Shown here: positions 46,061 through 54,543 of the stretch, piece after piece | Numbering within the stretch: position 1 is the stretch's first letter | How the letters are laid out: the number at the start of each line of letters is the position of its first letter | From: Chryseomicrobium palamuruense | Lineage (GTDB): Bacteria; Bacillota; Bacilli; Bacillales_A; Planococcaceae | Assembly (NCBI RefSeq): GCF_042649045.1 | Contig: NZ_JBHSEF010000026.1 | Location: forward strand, 310,001 to 374,000 | Length of the DNA: 64,000 nucleotides | Reading direction: 5' to 3' | Made by a program: the position numbers and the translations under genes | The notes under the pieces: generated by a model | What the model saw: only the letters and a program-made list of their open reading frames with translations | Databases searched by the model: none | What the model was told of the DNA's origin: nothing

Positions 46061-47008
46061 ATGGAACTCGTATTTTTAGGAACAAGTGCAGGAATGCCAT
46101 CGAAATTTCGAACGACATCCTCTCTCGTCGTCAATTTATCAGAAGAACGGGGAACTTATTGGCTAGTTGATTGTGGAGAAGCGATGCAGCATCAATTCAT
46201 GAAAACACCGTTGAAACCGCGAAAAATCGAAAAAATATTTATCACGCATATGCATGGTGACCACATTTTTGGTCTTCCTGGTTTTCTTGGTTCTCGATCG
46301 TTTTTAGGCGGCACAGAGAAACTAACGATTTACGGTCCATCTGGGATACGTGAGTTTGTCCAGACGGCTCTCTCACTTTCTCGGACGCATTTGACCTATC
46401 CTCTTGAGATTATAGAGATCGAGCGAGGCGTAGTATTTGAAGACGACTTATTTGTGGTCACTGCGGATCTGCTCGCACACGTCATTCCAAGTTACGGATA
46501 TCGCATTGAACAAAAACCTCTTGAGGGGAAACTTGATATCGAAAAAGCCTTGGCTTTTGGTGTTCCAAAAGGTCCTCTTCTTGCAAAGCTAAAAAGTGGG
46601 TCAGATGTCGTTCTTGAAGACGGAGCTCTCGTCAAGAGTGCAGATGTAACATCACCTCCTCAAGACGGGTTCATCGTCACAATCCTCGGAGACACCAAAA
46701 AATGTGATGCATCGATTCAACTTGCTAGACATGCAGATGTACTCGTGCACGAAGCAACCTTTGATGATGATAGCCAACAACTGGCGGCTAGTTATGGTCA
46801 CTCTACGTTTCGTGAAGCAGGCGAAGTCGCAAAAAAAGCCGGTGTACGCCATGTCATCGTGAACCATATTAGTGCACGGTTCACAAAATTAGACGAACAA
46901 CGACTTCTTGAAGAATTAAAAGTTAGTGATCGCCCAAGTTACATTGCGGACGATCTTATAGGGTTTAGATTGACGCGTCAGCGAGAAATCGAATCTTTCA
47001 CATTCTGA
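46061..47008 (+). CDS. rnz: Ribonuclease Z
   Basis: tRNase Z (315 residues) trims tRNA 3' ends. The zinc site HMHGDHIFGLPGFLGSRSF, further ligands in FIVTILGDT, HEATFDD and VIVNHISARF, and the LFLGTSAGMPSK-like start are all present. The last 31 bases overlap the convergent proI gene and no terminator is visible between them. Confidence 0.95.
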   Translation: MELVFLGTSAGMPSKFRTTSSLVVNLSEERGTYWLVDCGEAMQHQFMKTPLKPRKIEKIFITHMHGDHIFGLPGFLGSRSFLGGTEKLTIYGPSGIREFVQTALSLSRTHLTYPLEIIEIERGVVFEDDLFVVTADLLAHVIPSYGYRIEQKPLEGKLDIEKALAFGVPKGPLLAKLKSGSDVVLEDGALVKSADVTSPPQDGFIVTILGDTKKCDASIQLARHADVLVHEATFDDDSQQLAASYGHSTFREAGEVAKKAGVRHVIVNHISARFTKLDEQRLLEELKVSDRPSYIADDLIGFRLTRQREIESFTF

Positions 47009-47802
47009 CCGAGTACTTTCGATTGTTTTGTGGCGGCGTCAATACCGGTAAGGATCGCATGTTCCATTCCACATTCGGCCATCGCTTTTAAACCAGCTTC
47101 TGTCGTCCCACCAGGGCTCGTTACACGTTTTCTAAGTGTAGCGGGCTCTTGTTTGGTTTCTTTCATCATGGAGACTGCCCCGTCTAGCGTCTGAAGCACA
47201 AGAGCACGCGCTTCTTCCGCAGTAAAACCATGCTCCATCGCTGCTCGTTCAAGTAGTTCTGTCACATAGTAAATATATGCTGGGCCACTACCGGATAACG
47301 CCGTGACGGCATGCATCATTTGGTCTTTTACCACTTCAACAGAACCAATTGTCCGGAACAATTCGGAAATCAGCTGTATGGACGTATCTGTGACAAGCGC
47401 ATTGTGACTGATAGCTGTTGCACTCTTTCCAATAGTGGCACTTGTATTTGGCATGACACGGATAATCGGCTGATTAGTAAAAAAATCGCTTAACGTATCG
47501 ATATCAATACCTGCCAGTACAGAAATGATGGTACTGTTCTTTGGAATGCGATTTTTGATGAGTGGAAATGCCTCCGCAGCATCCTTTGGTTTCATGGCGA
47601 GTACGATATAGTCTGCTTGTTCGAGAATTTCTGGAGAATCGCTAACTAGCGATACGCCATAGGTTTCCTTTAATCGAATGAGCGCCTCATGGTCACTTTT
47701 ATTGGTGACACAGATGGATAGAGGAGGAAGTGTGGGAGAGGCCGTCCACCCACTGATAATGGCTTCTGCCATGGATCCTGCACCAAAAAATACAATATTC
47801 AT
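46978..47802 (-). CDS. proI: Pyrroline-5-carboxylate reductase
   Basis: A 274-residue NADPH-dependent enzyme for the last step of proline synthesis; the yqjO/proI position is conserved. Rossmann motif IVFFGAGSMAEAIISGW, VLAMKPKD and the proline-site segment ALSGSGPAYIYYVTELLERAA with VTSPGGTTEAGL are clear. GGAGG lies 8 bases before the ATG. Convergent with rnz, overlapping by 31 bases. Confidence 0.95.
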   Translation of the reverse strand: MNIVFFGAGSMAEAIISGWTASPTLPPLSICVTNKSDHEALIRLKETYGVSLVSDSPEILEQADYIVLAMKPKDAAEAFPLIKNRIPKNSTIISVLAGIDIDTLSDFFTNQPIIRVMPNTSATIGKSATAISHNALVTDTSIQLISELFRTIGSVEVVKDQMMHAVTALSGSGPAYIYYVTELLERAAMEHGFTAEEARALVLQTLDGAVSMMKETKQEPATLRKRVTSPGGTTEAGLKAMAECGMEHAILTGIDAATKQSKVLGQNVKDSISR

Positions 47803-47932
47803 CCGTCATGCCTCCTCCTGCTTATTGTTTCGAATTATATGATTGTCTTAGCAGAATGTCAACGACACAAGGTGACGTATTGTACGAAACAAGGTACACT
47901 ATGAATAACCATTCATTTTTAGGAGGCGGCTT

Positions 47933-48874
47933 ATGATTCACCAATTGACGATTCCCACTCCGTTTGCTGTAGGAGATGTACATAGTTACCTAGTAAAGGG
48001 AGATCAACTAACCTTGGTTGATGTGGGACCCAATACCGAACAAGCGCGAGAAGCCATCGAATATCAATTAAAAGAAATCGGCTATCGCCCAGAAGATATT
48101 GAACAAGTCGTTCTCACACATCATCATCCCGACCATTCCGGTTGGACAGAACTGTTTCCAAATGCACCTCTTTCCGGACACGCATATAACAATGTCTGGT
48201 TCACGCGGAGTGATGCATTTTTTTCCTATCACGATGCCTTTTATTTGGATCAATTAATAGAAGAAGGGGTACCGGAAAGCTATCATCATTGGATAGAGAA
48301 GATGAGACGGCCCATAAAACTGATGGGGAATCGTCCGCTCGATTTCATTTTAAAGGAAGGCGATCACGTGCCAGGACATGAGAAATTGCTTGTCATTGAG
48401 ACGCTCGGACATGCGCAGAGTCAATTGTCGTTTTACCACCGGGACGACGAATGGATGATTGGCGGTGACCATTTAATTAAACATATTTCTTCCAATCCCT
48501 TGATTGAACCACCACTCAATCCAGCATCTAAACGGCCGAAAGCACTCTTACAATACAATGCATCGCTCAAACGATTAAATGATTTCCCTATTTCACGAAT
48601 ATATAGTGGACATGGCGACGTCGTCGACAACGTACATGTGCTCGTTCGTGAGAGACTTGCTAAACAGCACGGACGGGCTTTACAAGTACGGGAATTTATA
48701 AATGGTGAAGCAAAAACCATTTTTGAATTGACGCAGACACTCTTCCCTAAAGTGTATGAAAAAGAACTAGGACTTACATTGTCTGAAACGATTGGACAAG
48801 TGGATTATTTAGAAGATAAGGGTATGGTTTTAGCAGAAAATAGAGGCGGAGTGATGTACTATCAAAGCGTCTAA
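47933..48874 (+). CDS. yqjP: Metallo-beta-lactamase fold hydrolase (YqjP)
   Basis: A 313-residue MBL-fold protein with THHHPDHSGW, IETLGHAQSQLSFY, IGGDHLI and ISRIYSGHGDVVDN as zinc ligands, plus a winged-helix-like C-terminus. Substrate unknown; the family includes glyoxalase II-like enzymes. Followed at once by the SDR gene yqjQ. Confidence 0.88.
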   Translation: MIHQLTIPTPFAVGDVHSYLVKGDQLTLVDVGPNTEQAREAIEYQLKEIGYRPEDIEQVVLTHHHPDHSGWTELFPNAPLSGHAYNNVWFTRSDAFFSYHDAFYLDQLIEEGVPESYHHWIEKMRRPIKLMGNRPLDFILKEGDHVPGHEKLLVIETLGHAQSQLSFYHRDDEWMIGGDHLIKHISSNPLIEPPLNPASKRPKALLQYNASLKRLNDFPISRIYSGHGDVVDNVHVLVRERLAKQHGRALQVREFINGEAKTIFELTQTLFPKVYEKELGLTLSETIGQVDYLEDKGMVLAENRGGVMYYQSV

Positions 48875-48878
48875 GCAT

Positions 48879-49610
48879 GTGTTGATTACTGGAGGGACAG
48901 GAGGATTAGGTTCATACATAGCATCATCCCTCCTAAAGGCTGGCCATAAAGTAACCGTGACCGGCCGCAATATCAAAATTTTAGAGACAATGAAACAGCA
49001 AGGCATTCAAACGATTTATTGGGATATGGCTAGTGGGGAAGACATTCCAGCCGCTATCACTTTCGATCAGTTTGATGTCATCATCTTGAATGCAGGAATA
49101 GGGTACTTCAAAAATCATCACGAACTTTCTAAACTAGAAATCGACAATATGATTTTAGTGAATATGACCATTCCTATCCAATTGGCCACAATCCATTCAA
49201 GGCACTTTCAGCAGCGTGGCGAAGGACATCTTGTGTTTATTGGCTCACTCGCAGGCAAGATGGCAACCCCGAAAGCTTCCGTTTATGCAGCGACGAAACA
49301 CGCGCTAGATGGCTATGTCCAAGGACTGCGCATGGAACTGCAAGACTCATCGGTACAAATATCCATCATTCACCCAGGTCCGATAGATACACCGTTTATC
49401 GACAAGGCGGATACGACAGGTAACTATAAAAAAGCACTTGGCAGTCATTTGTTGTCGATTGAAGAAGTGGCAGAGAAAGTGCTGGATGTTTTGGAGAAAC
49501 CAAAAGGGGAAGTGCTGATTCCTGGGTATCTGGGAGTACTTGCGAAACTGACAAAAGTATTTCCACTGACTGTTGAGAAGTGGGGACGGCGTTTTTACGC
49601 AAAAAAATAA
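48879..49610 (+). CDS. yqjQ: Short-chain dehydrogenase/reductase (YqjQ)
   Basis: A 243-residue SDR: NAD(P) motif LITGGTGGLGSYIASSL, ILNAGIGYF, and the catalytic Ser...Tyr...Lys in IGSLAGKMATPKASVYAATKHAL. The listed start is GTG 48879, but it has no ribosome site and cuts the first strand short. The frame stays open upstream to 48855, giving IKASKHVLITGG, with GGAG ahead of an ATC at 48861. A non-AUG start there is possible. Confidence 0.85.
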   Translation: MLITGGTGGLGSYIASSLLKAGHKVTVTGRNIKILETMKQQGIQTIYWDMASGEDIPAAITFDQFDVIILNAGIGYFKNHHELSKLEIDNMILVNMTIPIQLATIHSRHFQQRGEGHLVFIGSLAGKMATPKASVYAATKHALDGYVQGLRMELQDSSVQISIIHPGPIDTPFIDKADTTGNYKKALGSHLLSIEEVAEKVLDVLEKPKGEVLIPGYLGVLAKLTKVFPLTVEKWGRRFYAKK

Positions 49611-49631
49611 ACCGCCGAGGCGGTTTATTTT
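49605..49631. terminator. Bidirectional terminator shared by yqjQ and the symporter gene
   Basis: AATAAACCGCC pairs with GGCGGTTTATT around GA, with A and T runs on the two sides. The stop codons of both convergent genes lie in the stem. Confidence 0.88.
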
Positions 49632-51148
49632 AATCCAATCGTCGCTTTGACATCTACTTCTGCATACTTCTTTGCGTCAGCGCGCTGGCCTATTAGAGTC
49701 CCAATAAATCCTCCTAGGAAACCAGCAGGCACAGATACAAGGGCTGGGTTCGTGAGTGGGAACAGTGCTTCTCCCGTAAACAGCATCGATCCATCTGCTG
49801 CCCATAAGTTTGGACTCAAGATAACAAGGACTAAAGCTGAAACAAGACCTGATACGATAGCTGTGAGTGCACCCGTCGTATTGAATTTCCTCCAGTAGAT
49901 GGTGTAGATAATGACTGGAAGATTCGCAGAGGCTGCAATACAGAAAGCGAGCGACACAAGAAACGCAACGTTCATATTTTGTGCGCCTAACGCTAAAAAG
50001 ATCGAAATAACAGCAACGGCAATGGAAGCACTACGAGCAGCAATCATTTGCTCTTTTTCAGTTGCTTTCCCTTTTTTTATGATTTGACCATATAAATCAT
50101 GAGCGAATGCGGACGCACCTGATAATACCAAGCCGGCTACAACTGCTAAGATCGTAGCAAACGCTACAGCAGAAACAAAGGAGAGGAGTAGATCTCCACC
50201 AAGTGCTTCAGCCAGTAATGGGGCTGCCATGTTTCCAGCTGCATTCGCAGCGACAATTTTTTCTGAACCTACAAAAGCAGCAGCTCCGAAACCTAAGAAA
50301 ATCGTTAAGATATAGAAGATTCCCACGATCCAAGTCGCATAAACAACAGAACTACGTGCTGTTTTCGCATCTTTTACTGTAAAGAATCGCATTAAAATAT
50401 GCGGTAATCCTGCAGTACCTAGAACGAGTGCAATCATCATAGAGATGGTATCAATACCATTTGTATAGCGGACACCTGGATGTAAATAAGCTTCTCCGTG
50501 CGTAGTTACCGTTTTCATTTCAGAGAACATTCCCAGAATGTTAAAGTTGAATTTCCACAGAACGAGGAAGGAAATCAGAACGGTTCCAACCATTAAAAGA
50601 ACTGCTTTAATGATTTGTACCCAACTCGTTGCAGCCATTCCACCGAATAAAACATAAATTGTCATCATCGTTCCGACAATTAAAACAGCGATCCAGTAAT
50701 CAATTCCAAGTAATAATTGTATAAGTGCACCTGCACCGACCAGTTGCGCAATCATATAAAAGAGAACAATGGTGATTGTACTGACCGCAGCAGCTCCGCG
50801 TACTTTCTTTTGGTTAAATCGTGCGGCAATCATATCCGCCAACGTGTAGCGGCCAAGATTTCGTAACGGTTCTGCCACAATAAAGAGAACAACGAGATAG
50901 GCTACTAAGTAACCAATAGAGAAGAAGAATCCATCAAATCCAAAAAGGGCAATCGCGCCTGCTATACCGAGGAAAGAAGCTGCGGATAAATAATCCCCGG
51001 CAATGGCAATTCCGTTCTGCCAACCCGTTAGCCCGCCTCCTGCTGTATAAAATTCGCTTGCTGAGTTCGTGCGTTTTGATGCAAGATATGTAACGTACAA
51101 GGTAAGCCCCACAATAGCAACGAAAAAAGCAATTCCAATTCCACTCAT
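49625..51148 (-). CDS. Sodium:solute symporter (ActP/YwcA-like cation acetate symporter)
   Basis: A 507-residue SSS-family transporter with about 13 membrane helices. YTAGGGLTGWQNGIAIAGDY and LSAASFLGIAGAIAL near the start, and GTAGLPHILMRFFTVKDAKT, match acetate-type symporters. Together with the DUF485 gene overlapping its start (4 bases) it forms the usual two-gene unit of ActP-like systems. Acetate or another short acid is the likely substrate, but this is inferred. Confidence 0.88.
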   Translation of the reverse strand: MSGIGIAFFVAIVGLTLYVTYLASKRTNSASEFYTAGGGLTGWQNGIAIAGDYLSAASFLGIAGAIALFGFDGFFFSIGYLVAYLVVLFIVAEPLRNLGRYTLADMIAARFNQKKVRGAAAVSTITIVLFYMIAQLVGAGALIQLLLGIDYWIAVLIVGTMMTIYVLFGGMAATSWVQIIKAVLLMVGTVLISFLVLWKFNFNILGMFSEMKTVTTHGEAYLHPGVRYTNGIDTISMMIALVLGTAGLPHILMRFFTVKDAKTARSSVVYATWIVGIFYILTIFLGFGAAAFVGSEKIVAANAAGNMAAPLLAEALGGDLLLSFVSAVAFATILAVVAGLVLSGASAFAHDLYGQIIKKGKATEKEQMIAARSASIAVAVISIFLALGAQNMNVAFLVSLAFCIAASANLPVIIYTIYWRKFNTTGALTAIVSGLVSALVLVILSPNLWAADGSMLFTGEALFPLTNPALVSVPAGFLGGFIGTLIGQRADAKKYAEVDVKATIGLK

Positions 51149-51483
51149 TTCGTCACCCCATTCATCGCTTCGTTTTTAATCTTTTCTGCTTCTTTATCAA
51201 ACCCATTTGCACGTTTTACATAGATCATGCAAAGTGTCCACGTCATCACGAACAAGAGAAGTGAATAGATCCATACGAGTGATATGTCTCCAATCACGGG
51301 CGTGTTGAGTAGGGTCGTATACGAAGTGAGGATAGGTAGCGCGATATACGCCATTAAGAAAAAGATAGAGCTATACAAGATAAAGTTGTTTTTCTTTCTC
51401 TTCAGAGATTTGAAATCATCCCGATTCGCGATCTCTTCATACGGATAATCTCTGGTGTAACCGCTTTCTTTAATTGGGTCCAT
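51145..51483 (-). CDS. DUF485 membrane protein, symporter partner
   Basis: A 112-residue protein with two membrane helices (FILYSSIFFLMAYIALPIL and GDISLVWIYSLLLFVMTW), the DUF485/YwcB-YjcH type that nearly always precedes an ActP-like symporter. Start and downstream gene overlap (ATGA-type coupling). Probably a subunit or stability factor of the transporter. Confidence 0.85.
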   Translation of the reverse strand: MDPIKESGYTRDYPYEEIANRDDFKSLKRKKNNFILYSSIFFLMAYIALPILTSYTTLLNTPVIGDISLVWIYSLLLFVMTWTLCMIYVKRANGFDKEAEKIKNEAMNGVTK

Positions 51484-52108
51484 AAAGTTCCTCCTTACTC
51501 ATAATGATTCAGTATAATGAATAAGTAATCAGAATTCAACGAATAGTATAAAAATAATGAAATAGCCTACTCTGAAATAAACGAAGTAGGAAAATGGTTC
51601 GACATAAATGACACGAAGATGGACGAAAAAAAGAAAATATTGTCACATTATGATTCGTGCAAAATATTCTGTTAATTCTATTCTTATTGTTAACCTATAC
51701 TCCTAATAGGTGGGTCAATCCAAAGATTTGATATGGATAGTTGGTAGTGTCTGTAAAATGCTCAAATCAGTTTCATGATGCAATAAACCGTCCAAAACGT
51801 GAATCGCATCCCTTGAATTAGTCTGAAAGATCTTTGTGTAGTAAGATGAAAATTAATTACTCGTAATCTGATAGATAGTAGTTGCTTCTCAGGCATTACC
51901 TCGTGGTGGAGTCTTAAATTGTGATTATGAGGGAAGACGTACAAAATTAAAGGGAAAGGCTGCTTTATATTCCATAGCAGTACAAGAGGTTGTAAAAATA
52001 AATGATTCAGAAGTATTCTATTCAACTGCGGAACTTCACATCAACTTAAATGGGATTGTAATGTCCCTTTTTATAATTTTTAGATGTGTAGAAAGAAGGA
52101 CTTGAAAT
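51484..52108. other. Gene-poor gap with a decayed coding stretch
   Basis: A 625-base AT-rich gap. The left part holds the upstream region of the symporter pair, with an inverted repeat (CCTACT/AGTAGG near 51567-51590). From 51875 to 52105 the plus strand is open for about 76 codons with protein-like content (ALPRGGVLNCDYEGRRT; ALYSIAVQEVVKIND) but has no start codon. It looks like a gene remnant; I do not recognise the family. The minus-strand frame 51762-52025 looks non-coding. Confidence 0.4.
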
Positions 52109-52972
52109 ATGAAAAAAGGATTTCTTTTGTTACTAATAGCTACATTATTTTGGGCAGGTAATTACATAGCTGGACGTTATTTAAGCGACGCTCTACCTCC
52201 AACTTTATTGAATACCGTTAGATGGGGGATTTCTTCCATACTATTGTGGGGATTACTAGTTATTAATAAAAAGCCATTTCCGATCTTTTCAAGATGGAGA
52301 GAGTTCCTTGTTCTTGGTTTTTTCGGTATCTTTATCTTTTCAACATCTACGTATATGGGTCTAAGAGAAATTAGCTCTTCACAGGCGGGAATGATTGTAG
52401 CCGGAATACCTGCAACAATATTAATTTTCTCTTTTATCCTACTAAAAGAAGAAATAAAAGGAAGGGCTTGGATTGGTACCATCATTTCAATAATCGGTGT
52501 CGTTATACTAATACAAGGAAAAGCACATGTAGAATCATTGGGTAATGCGATATTGGGAGAGATATTAATCATACTATCTTGTGTCGCTTGGGGGCTTTAC
52601 ACGGTTTTAGGCAGAATATATGGAAAAGTTACTGATCCTTTAACACTTACAGCAGGGGCGGCGGTATATGGAACGATGTTAAGTCTAATAAGTTGTATAG
52701 GTACAGTTGATATGAATGCTGTCCAGATGAATGGAATGGCTTGGGTATCCCTACTTTATGTGAGTACCTTTGCCTCAGTAGTCGCATACTTAGCTTGGAA
52801 TGCCGGCGTTAAGATACTAGGACCAGGAACTGCTGCTCCATTTATAAATTTACTACCGATTTGGACCGTAATTCTAGGGGTTTTAGTTTTAAATGAAGGC
52901 ATCACACCGATTACTTTGGTTGGTGGAGTAATTACAATCATAGGCGTCGTTTTAGCTAGTTTTAGAAAATAA
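52109..52972 (+). CDS. EamA/DMT family transporter
   Basis: A 287-residue permease with ten membrane helices in two EamA repeats. LLLIATLFWAGNYIAGRYLS at the start and the repeated pattern at ILIILSCVAWGLYTVLGRI are typical; the C-terminal helix ends VLASFRK. Drug/metabolite exporters of this family have varied substrates, so none is proposed. It is more AT-rich than its neighbours and flanked by decayed coding pieces, suggesting a later arrival. AGAAGGA precedes the ATG. Confidence 0.85.
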   Translation: MKKGFLLLLIATLFWAGNYIAGRYLSDALPPTLLNTVRWGISSILLWGLLVINKKPFPIFSRWREFLVLGFFGIFIFSTSTYMGLREISSSQAGMIVAGIPATILIFSFILLKEEIKGRAWIGTIISIIGVVILIQGKAHVESLGNAILGEILIILSCVAWGLYTVLGRIYGKVTDPLTLTAGAAVYGTMLSLISCIGTVDMNAVQMNGMAWVSLLYVSTFASVVAYLAWNAGVKILGPGTAAPFINLLPIWTVILGVLVLNEGITPITLVGGVITIIGVVLASFRK

Positions 52973-53121
52973 ATAGTCGTGCTTTGTACTGATATAAAAA
53001 GAGTTTTGAGAATTAAATGGAGGATTAAAATACCCATTCATTAATTACAGCTGAAATTCACATTGAAGAATTATACTTAAAGTAATGGGAGCATTAGCTC
53101 AAGAAGCAAATTTAAAAAAAT

Positions 53122-53154
53122 CGGTTCCTAACGTTGTAAAGGAATCGTTTTTTT
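53122..53154 (+). terminator. Terminator downstream of the EamA gene
   Basis: CGGTTCCT and AGGAATCG pair (one G:T) around AACGTTGTAA, followed by seven T residues. Confidence 0.7.
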
Positions 53155-53221
53155 ATACTGTAATTTGCTTAACGTTGTAAATCCGCATTTTCCTGACGCT
53201 ACCCCATATGGGACAATAATC

Positions 53222-53286
53222 TGACACAACTTTTTATATGAATAATTAAATAAAAAGTTGTATCAATATACAATCCGTGATAATAT
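53222..53286 (+). promoter_or_regulatory. argG control region: long inverted repeat, ArgR-like half site and promoter
   Basis: A 16-base inverted repeat with one mismatch (TGACACAACTTTTTAT at 53222-53237, mate at 53250-53265) encloses TATGAATAATTAAATA, whose TGAAT half matches the ARG box. A good sigma-A promoter follows: TTGTAT at 53258-53263 and TAATAT at 53281-53286 with a 17-base spacer, so the repeat's right arm overlaps the -35. Control by the ArgR at 21.4 kb is the natural inference. Confidence 0.6.
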
Positions 53287-53334
53287 GTGCATATTGATAA
53301 ATTAAAATGCATAAACATACATGGAGGGTTTTTT

Positions 53335-54543
53335 ATGAAAAAGGTTGTTTTAGCTTATTCAGGTGGATTGGATACGTCAGTTGCCATTACGTGGTTAAAG
53401 GATCAAGGATATGAAGTAGTTGCGGTTTGTCTTGATGTTGGTGAAGGAAAAGATCTTGATTTCATCAAAGAGAAAGCATTAAAGATCGGAGCATCTGAAA
53501 GCTATGTCATCGATGCAAAAGAAGAGTTTGCGAATGAATATGCACTCATCTCTATGCAAGGTCATACATGGTATGAACAAAAATATCCACTAGTCTCTGC
53601 CTTGTCACGTCCGCTGATTGCGAAAAAGTTAGTTGAAGTAGCCGAACAAGTCGGTGCTACAGCGGTTGCTCATGGATGCACAGGTAAAGGAAATGACCAA
53701 GTGCGCTTTGAAGTATCGTTCCAAGCACTTGCACCACATCTTGAAGTGATTGCTCCTGTGCGTGAGTGGTCATGGAGCCGTGATGAAGAAATAGCGTATG
53801 CCAAAGAAAAGAACATTCCGATCCCTATCAATTTAGACAGTCCTTTTTCAATTGATCAGAACTTATGGGGTCGTGCGAATGAGTGCGGTATTTTAGAAGA
53901 TCCATGGGCTGCCCCACCAGAAGATGCATATGACCTGACAAATGCACTTGAAAATACGCCCGATACGCCAGACATTATTGAAATTGAATTTAAACAAGGC
54001 GTTCCCGTGGCTTTAAATGGAGTAAGTTATTTACTCAGTGACTTGATTCAAGAACTCAATAAAGTCGCAGGTAAACATGGAGTGGGGCGTATCGACCACG
54101 TGGAAAATCGTCTTGTTGGAATTAAATCACGTGAAGTGTATGAAATTCCGGGTGCACACACGTTATTAGTAGCTCATAAAGAATTAGAAGATATCACGCT
54201 GGTAAAAGAACTGGCTCATTTTAAGCCGGTCATGGAGAAGAAATTGACGGAACTCATCTATGAAGGGTTATGGTTCTCGCCTCTACGTACAGCTCTTCAA
54301 GCGTTCTTAAAAGAAACGCAACAGTACGTGAACGGTACAGTCCGTGTAAAACTCTTTAAAGGACATGCCATTGTGGAAGGACGTAAGTCGCCAAATTCTC
54401 TATATGATGAAAAACTGGCAACGTACTCAACGGACGATGCGTTCAATCATGCTTCAGCAGTTGGATTTATCGAACTTTGGGGCTTACCAACAAAAGTCCA
54501 TGCAGTGGTGAACAAAGGGATAGAGGAGAAGGTGACGGTATGA
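53335..54543 (+). CDS. argG: Argininosuccinate synthase
   Basis: A 402-residue ATP pyrophosphatase that joins citrulline and aspartate. The PP-loop is VVLAYSGGLDTSVAITWL; THGCTGKGNDQVRFE (AHGCTGKGNDQ here) and SPNSLYDEKLATY are the other signatures. ATG 53335 follows GGAGGG; the frame open from 53287 overlaps the promoter and is not used. It overlaps argH by 4 bases. Confidence 0.97.
   Translation: MKKVVLAYSGGLDTSVAITWLKDQGYEVVAVCLDVGEGKDLDFIKEKALKIGASESYVIDAKEEFANEYALISMQGHTWYEQKYPLVSALSRPLIAKKLVEVAEQVGATAVAHGCTGKGNDQVRFEVSFQALAPHLEVIAPVREWSWSRDEEIAYAKEKNIPIPINLDSPFSIDQNLWGRANECGILEDPWAAPPEDAYDLTNALENTPDTPDIIEIEFKQGVPVALNGVSYLLSDLIQELNKVAGKHGVGRIDHVENRLVGIKSREVYEIPGAHTLLVAHKELEDITLVKELAHFKPVMEKKLTELIYEGLWFSPLRTALQAFLKETQQYVNGTVRVKLFKGHAIVEGRKSPNSLYDEKLATYSTDDAFNHASAVGFIELWGLPTKVHAVVNKGIEEKVTV

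Larger units (their letters stand above)
52973..53334. other. Gap between eamA and argG
   Basis: A 362-base AT-rich stretch. It holds a short remnant-like frame near 53033-53085 (SLITAEIHIEELYLK then stop), a terminator at 53122-53154, a direct repeat of AACGTTGTAAA (about 53130 and 53171), and the argG control region with a long inverted repeat and promoter. No complete gene is seen. Confidence 0.5.

Noticed and set aside
46978..47008. rnz/proI overlap as an assembly error
   Set aside because: Both proteins end naturally at family-typical lengths; a 31-base convergent overlap is plausible.
51762..52025. 87-codon minus-strand frame
   Set aside because: It is antisense to a more protein-like plus-strand remnant, with no ribosome site.
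53089..53190. Short frame MGALAQEANLKK as a gene
   Set aside because: No ribosome site, and it runs through the terminator hairpin at 53122-53154; at most a remnant.
53155..53334. T-box or other riboswitch before argG
   Set aside because: No T-box sequence or specifier arm; the region is an inverted repeat plus promoter.
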